From NCBI GenBank assembly GCA_023512835.1, contig CM042086.1:16504309-16568308 (forward strand): DNA of 64,000 nucleotides, in the 5' to 3' direction. The notes beneath the pieces are model-generated. The model saw only the letters and a list, made by a program, of their open reading frames with translations. It was not told the origin of the DNA and did not search any database. The DNA comes from Taxillus chinensis. Taxonomy: Eukaryota; Streptophyta; Magnoliopsida; Santalales; Loranthaceae. Both the position numbers and the translations under genes were made by a program. Shown here piece after piece: positions 60,501 through 64,000 of this stretch (within the stretch, counting starts at the first letter, position 1; every line of letters begins with the position of its first letter).

Positions 60501-61673
60501 ATTTTTGCTACTACGACAAGTTTTAAGCCTTAAGCCTTAAAACATTATTTTAGTACACTGCAATCGAACAATAATATACCTTTGATCGAATTTCAACTGC
60601 TCTAACTTTTTTCTTATATAGTTCCAATTTTTGTCATTCATAAGATTTGTAAATAATCTAAATAAATACAATAAATAAAGATAATAATTATCAACCAATT
60701 TTAAAATCCACAATAATGATAACTATTTTTAATTATTTAAAACAAGATTATTGTTTCTGCTTTTTATTACCTATTATTATGTTTTAGAGTTTGAATTCTC
60801 TACTCTTTCACAATAATATTGTATAGTAAAAGTATAGCTGAAATTGTACAGCAAATCCTGGTAATAACATTTTATTATAAAAATAATGAAATTAAACTAT
60901 CAAATAATAATAATAATAATAATAATAATAGTCGGAACCAGAATGCCGATGCGGAAACCAATACCAGTAGTGCTGATCTCTGTCATGGTTGTTGCCATGT
61001 TGCATGTAACCCCCGGCTCCTCGGACCTCAACGACGTGGACCTCAACGATGCGGACCTCGGGAGCACTATGCCGTCGGGGCTGTCGGCCGTGTCGGGTTT
61101 AGCGTCCAAGGGGCCCGAGCGGGTGAGGGAGAACTCATTGGAGTCGATCCGGAACGACTCATGGAGATCATCCACGGAAAACTTCTGGGAGAGGAAGATG
61201 GTGGCGGCCCTGTATTCGTACATAGCCATCAACAAATTGATCCATATCAAACACTGCAAAATCGCGATCTGAATCAAAAAACTAATGGCCATGTCTCCAT
61301 ACATGGCCTTGAGGAGGGGTATGCCAACGACAACCGTGTTGGGGATGGTGGAAAGTGAATAGAGTGTGATGGCCCAGTCAAGTGTGGCACGTTTGCACAC
61401 CCAAAGCCATATGAGGAGTCCCACGAGAATGACGACCTTTTGGAGGGCGTCGGCAGCGATGAAGCTGAGGTTCATGGCGTAAGGGTTATTTTTGGCCATG
61501 AATTTAAGTACGAGCATGGGCAGGCCGAAGTTGGTGACGAAGCGGTTGATCCCGATGCACTGCTCCGCTGTGAAGACATGCCACCACTTGACGGCGGCAT
61601 AGCCGAGCAAAATCGCCACATACATCGGCAACATTGCCGCGATGACTTCATAGATATCTCCTCCTGTGATCAT
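57511..61673 (-). CDS. PIN: PIN-family auxin efflux carrier
   Basis: Membrane carrier exporting indole-3-acetic acid. Exons on the minus strand: 61673-60965, 60265-60019, 59731-59646, 59280-59123, 57739-57663, 57577-57511 (stop TAA). The total is 1344 nt, 447 aa plus stop, phases all consistent. The six-exon layout is that of PIN genes. The N-terminal five-helix bundle starts MITGGDIYEVIAAMLPMYVA and includes KWWHVFTAEQCIGINRFV, FMAKNNPYAMNLSFIAADAL and LYSLSTIPNTVVVGIPLLKA. A hydrophilic loop of about 125 residues follows, then the C-terminal bundle with NPALYASIAGLIWSLIAFRW, MAMFGLG, SIALQPKI and TLPQSVITFVYAKVYENQAD. The loop is shorter than in PIN1-4 and longer than in PIN5/8, closest to PIN9-like monocot members. 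Exact subfamily is not settled without a tree. Confidence 0.93.
60906..60931. repeat. (AAT)n microsatellite in PIN intron 1
   Basis: About nine 'aat' units, lying 34 bases past the donor of PIN exon 1 in transcript direction. On the gene strand this reads (ATT)n. Confidence 0.9.
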
Positions 61674-61695
61674 CCTAGGTCTGCCGGTTGTATTA

Positions 61696-61701
61696 TGTCT
61701 C
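61696..61701 (+). promoter_or_regulatory. TGTCTC auxin-response-like word
   Basis: A TGTCTC hexamer, the core of ARF binding sites, lies about 25 bases upstream of the PIN ATG, in reverse orientation to the gene. Such hexamers also occur by chance, so this is suggestive only. A TATA-like 'attatatata' lies next to it on the gene strand (about 61715-61706). Confidence 0.25.
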
Positions 61702-61767
61702 TCCCTATATATAATATTATGCGCGATTGGAATGGAAGAAAGAGGCTGGGAATGAAATTAATTGGAG

Positions 61768-61770
<3 letters not shown>

Positions 61771-61804
<34 letters not shown>
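61771..61804. repeat. (AT)n microsatellite in the PIN promoter
   Basis: Seventeen AT units about 100 bases upstream of the PIN start codon. It could serve as a TATA region and is likely to vary in length between individuals. Confidence 0.95.
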
Positions 61805-61806
<2 letters not shown>

Positions 61807-62067
61807 GAGTACCTGTGTATCTTGCCTATTCTATCACGTCAGGTCGTCTTTAATATGAACCGACCAGTGCTGAGATTAATGTGCAATTTAAAAAAAAAAA
61901 TACCGCCGATCTTCTAGTATCAGCGACCAGCGGCCCCACCGTATCTCAGCTCTGCTGTCAAATTCATAAATGGGCCTTTACTGGTTGAATGCGGCACTGA
62001 CTCGAGGACCGATTCTCCTCCATGCGCTGGACGGCTGGAGCTGTTATCGCGTACTTTACGTCCCTCG

Positions 62068-62111
62068 TGACGTCATTGTTATATTTTCGGCTGACGTAGA
62101 ATTGGCTGACG
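62068..62111. promoter_or_regulatory. Cluster of three TGACG motifs (as-1-like) upstream of PIN
   Basis: A palindromic TGACGTCA at 62068-62075, then two copies of 'ggctgacgtagaat' whose TGACG cores start at 62092 and 62107 (15 bases apart). Paired TGACG cores are the binding pattern of TGA-type bZIP factors (as-1/ocs elements, responsive to auxin and salicylate). The cluster is about 395-440 bases before the PIN ATG. Confidence 0.45.
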
Positions 62112-62559
62112 TAGAATAAACGTAACTACGGGGCGGCATAGCCTCTCTCTAATATAGGGACTGATAAAAAAAAAAGAGTGCAGCAAGATAAATATTAACC
62201 CTCATCAGATCTTATTTAATTTGGCTCTAAAAAATTGGGAAAAAATGACATACGACTGTAGTTGTGGGTGTTTTAGATATTAGCCTTCAATTTGACTATG
62301 ACTTCAATTTCAATTTGATATGAGCATCAAATTAAATGAGAAAATGACTGTTATTTATCCGTCTATATGTCTATCTTTTTTCTTGAGTGGATTGCTCGCT
62401 TATTATGTAGCTTGAATTGTTGCCCAACATTATACAGACCAATGTGTCCACTTGACACAAATGAGACAAGAAACAGAGTCACTACCTCTGGTTTAATACA
62501 ACCAAGGATTTCTATCCCCACTCCATTCTCTGCAACCTTTACCAGATTGTGTGAGAACT

Positions 62560-63010
62560 GAAACTATTGGATCATGCTGTAATAATTTATAGATTATTAC
62601 ATCAGCCAAGGTTGTATATCTCTGTTGAGGACCTTAATTAGGATCCAACAACAATCTAGAGAAGGATAACTGAATACCCAAACTCTAGCCCAAGCAATTT
62701 AAGTAATTAACTGAAAAAACCGAAATAAGAATAAACCTTTAATATGAAGAGTTTATAATTGTCAATAACCAATAATCTGAATAAGCTGAATACATAATTA
62801 TCATAGACAAGACCTATTTATAGGCAAACAACTATATAGGAATTGGAAACTTAATACAATTAGGAAACTATAGTAAAATACCAAAATATCCTAATATGAA
62901 TTAAATAAAGGAAAGTAATAAAAAGGAAAGACTACTAATACGATAAGAAAAGTAAATATAAGAATAATCCCATAAAAGATGCCAGCATGATAAGGCATGT
63001 TGTTTGTTTA
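62560..63010 (-). mobile_element. Probable LTR of a gypsy-like element (first copy)
   Basis: The segment with 'aatttaagtaattaactg' and 'caataaccaataatctgaataagctga' (62696-62790) recurs at about 63912-64000. Just right of it, near 63015-63060, the reverse strand reads NFPLRTKVSLKGG-like residues, similar to the last residues of Ty3/gypsy polyproteins, so the LTR would be the 3' one of a minus-strand element. Confidence 0.45.
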
Positions 63011-63825
63011 GTGTCCTCCCTTCAAAGACACTTTTGTCCTCAAGGGAAAATTGGGGAAACCGTTAAAATCCAAAGTAGAACGCCCTACTTAATCCAAAAC
63101 CCATAATCCTTTATAAATTCATTGACTTCTTTCATTGTGTGAATCATTACACTGCTGTAAAATTAGACTCCGCAAAAATTAAAACGAAGGATCTGAACTA
63201 TTGTGAGTTCTACTAACCTTCTGAAACACTTTTGCAAATAGGGATGACAAAGAGTGATAACAAAAAAGTCGTGGGAGGGTAGGCACATAACGGGTCCAAT
63301 TATGAAGGCCACGTTGTTGGAACAATTACGAGGGGTGCCCTTGCGTCAGGGCATAATGCTGACATCAGTCAAGACCAAGATCATGTTGTTGGGAGACTTT
63401 TAATGGTGACGGCCTTGTTGACTTTGACTTGGGGCATCATTCAAAAACAAGAGGGGAAATCAAAGGAATAAAACTGAGTTAAGTTAGAGTTGGGTGTAAT
63501 CCCTTTAATGAGTCACGTGATGGGAACTCACCTCATGTTGTGATTCTTGTGAGCTCAAAAACATGGTTCATCTTGAAGGCTTGAAATATCTTTCACCTCT
63601 CTTAAGTTTGTTGTGACCTACGATCATCTTCTTGACCGGTTCGCATCCTATATGATCCTTTCCCTTGTATGCGAATAATCGATCAAATTTCTCGATTAAT
63701 TTGTTTTTGAATCGAACCATCTTTGCTAAAATTTAAAGTCATAATATTAAAATATAAGGCTTCAACTGTTCCACCGTCCCCCCCCCCCATTATTTGATGC
63801 AAGAACACGAGATAAAATTAGGAAA
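63011..63825 (-). mobile_element. Internal remnant between the LTR copies
   Basis: Only the end of a gypsy-like polyprotein is hinted at near 63015-63060. The rest (63100-63800) shows no clear domain, and a C-run lies at 63778-63788. If the flanking copies are LTRs, the internal region is almost wholly deleted. Confidence 0.35.
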
Positions 63826-64000
63826 TCTTAATTAGGATCTCTAAATACACCAAATTATTGAGGACCTTCAACATAAACTATAAGGAAACCGAATTAAACA
63901 AATAGCCTTCAACAATTTAAGTAATTAACTACGAAAATAAGAATAAACCTCTAATATGAGAGTTTATAATTGCCAATAACCAATAATCTGAATAAGCTGA
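63826..64000 (-). mobile_element. Probable LTR, second copy, cut by the window edge
   Basis: Repeats 'cttaattaggatc', 'ttaagtaattaact', 'ataagaataaacct' and 'caataaccaataatctgaataagctga' in the same order and direction as 62630-62790. It continues past the right edge of the window. Confidence 0.5.

Noticed and set aside
60819..61358. Plus-strand frame of 179 codons
   Set aside because: It is the antisense of PIN exon 1 and reads through the (AAT)n repeat as poly-N; no independent coding signal.

Overview
The window is nuclear DNA from a flowering plant. Genes are long and intron-rich, intergenic DNA is AT-rich, and the introns are crowded with plant-type mobile elements: L1-like LINEs, hAT relics, Tourist-like MITEs, tRNA-derived SINEs, and Ty1/copia and Ty3/gypsy remains. 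A relic of a geminivirus-like Rep gene and a PIN with an intermediate loop would fit a monocot such as yam (Dioscorea), but that species guess is inference only.

Four protein-coding genes were rebuilt by joining exons at splice sites with all reading phases agreeing. (1) Plus strand, 3631-27830: the 3' part (17 exons) of the exosome exoribonuclease RRP44/DIS3. The exons for the N-terminal PIN nuclease region must lie left of the window. (2) Minus strand, 40271-30203: a complete 7-exon spliceosomal-type cyclophilin (CYP22/PPIH-like, 192 aa), tail to tail with RRP44. (3) Minus strand, 47370-44503: a complete 4-exon NAC-alpha subunit (197 aa). (4) Minus strand, 61673-57511: a complete 6-exon PIN auxin efflux carrier (447 aa). 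All are ordinary eukaryotic single-gene units, with no operon logic: RNA decay, splicing-associated proline isomerisation, nascent-chain handling and auxin transport.

Region by region: 1-27830 is RRP44 with two giant introns (3788-11078 and 15862-24518). The first holds nested LINEs, hAT relics and a fragment of a CEP peptide-hormone precursor. The second holds two non-autonomous hAT-type elements with recognisable target-site duplications, a MITE, a triplicated repeat and the broken geminivirus-like Rep. A later intron holds a TIR element carrying a receptor-kinase fragment. 27831-40271 is the cyclophilin locus, whose last intron is filled by a decayed copia element. 40272-57510 is the NAC-alpha gene plus gene-poor DNA with a LINE, SINEs and a Tourist MITE, and a possible but unproven plus-strand gene start near 49150-49484. 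57511-64000 is the PIN gene, its promoter and the edge of a gypsy-like element.

The most unusual items are the Rep relic inside an essential gene's intron, the CEP-hormone repeat fragment, and microsatellites placed exactly at splice signals (a GC-AG intron that is mostly CT repeat, and a 24-nt microexon whose donor sits in a GT repeat).
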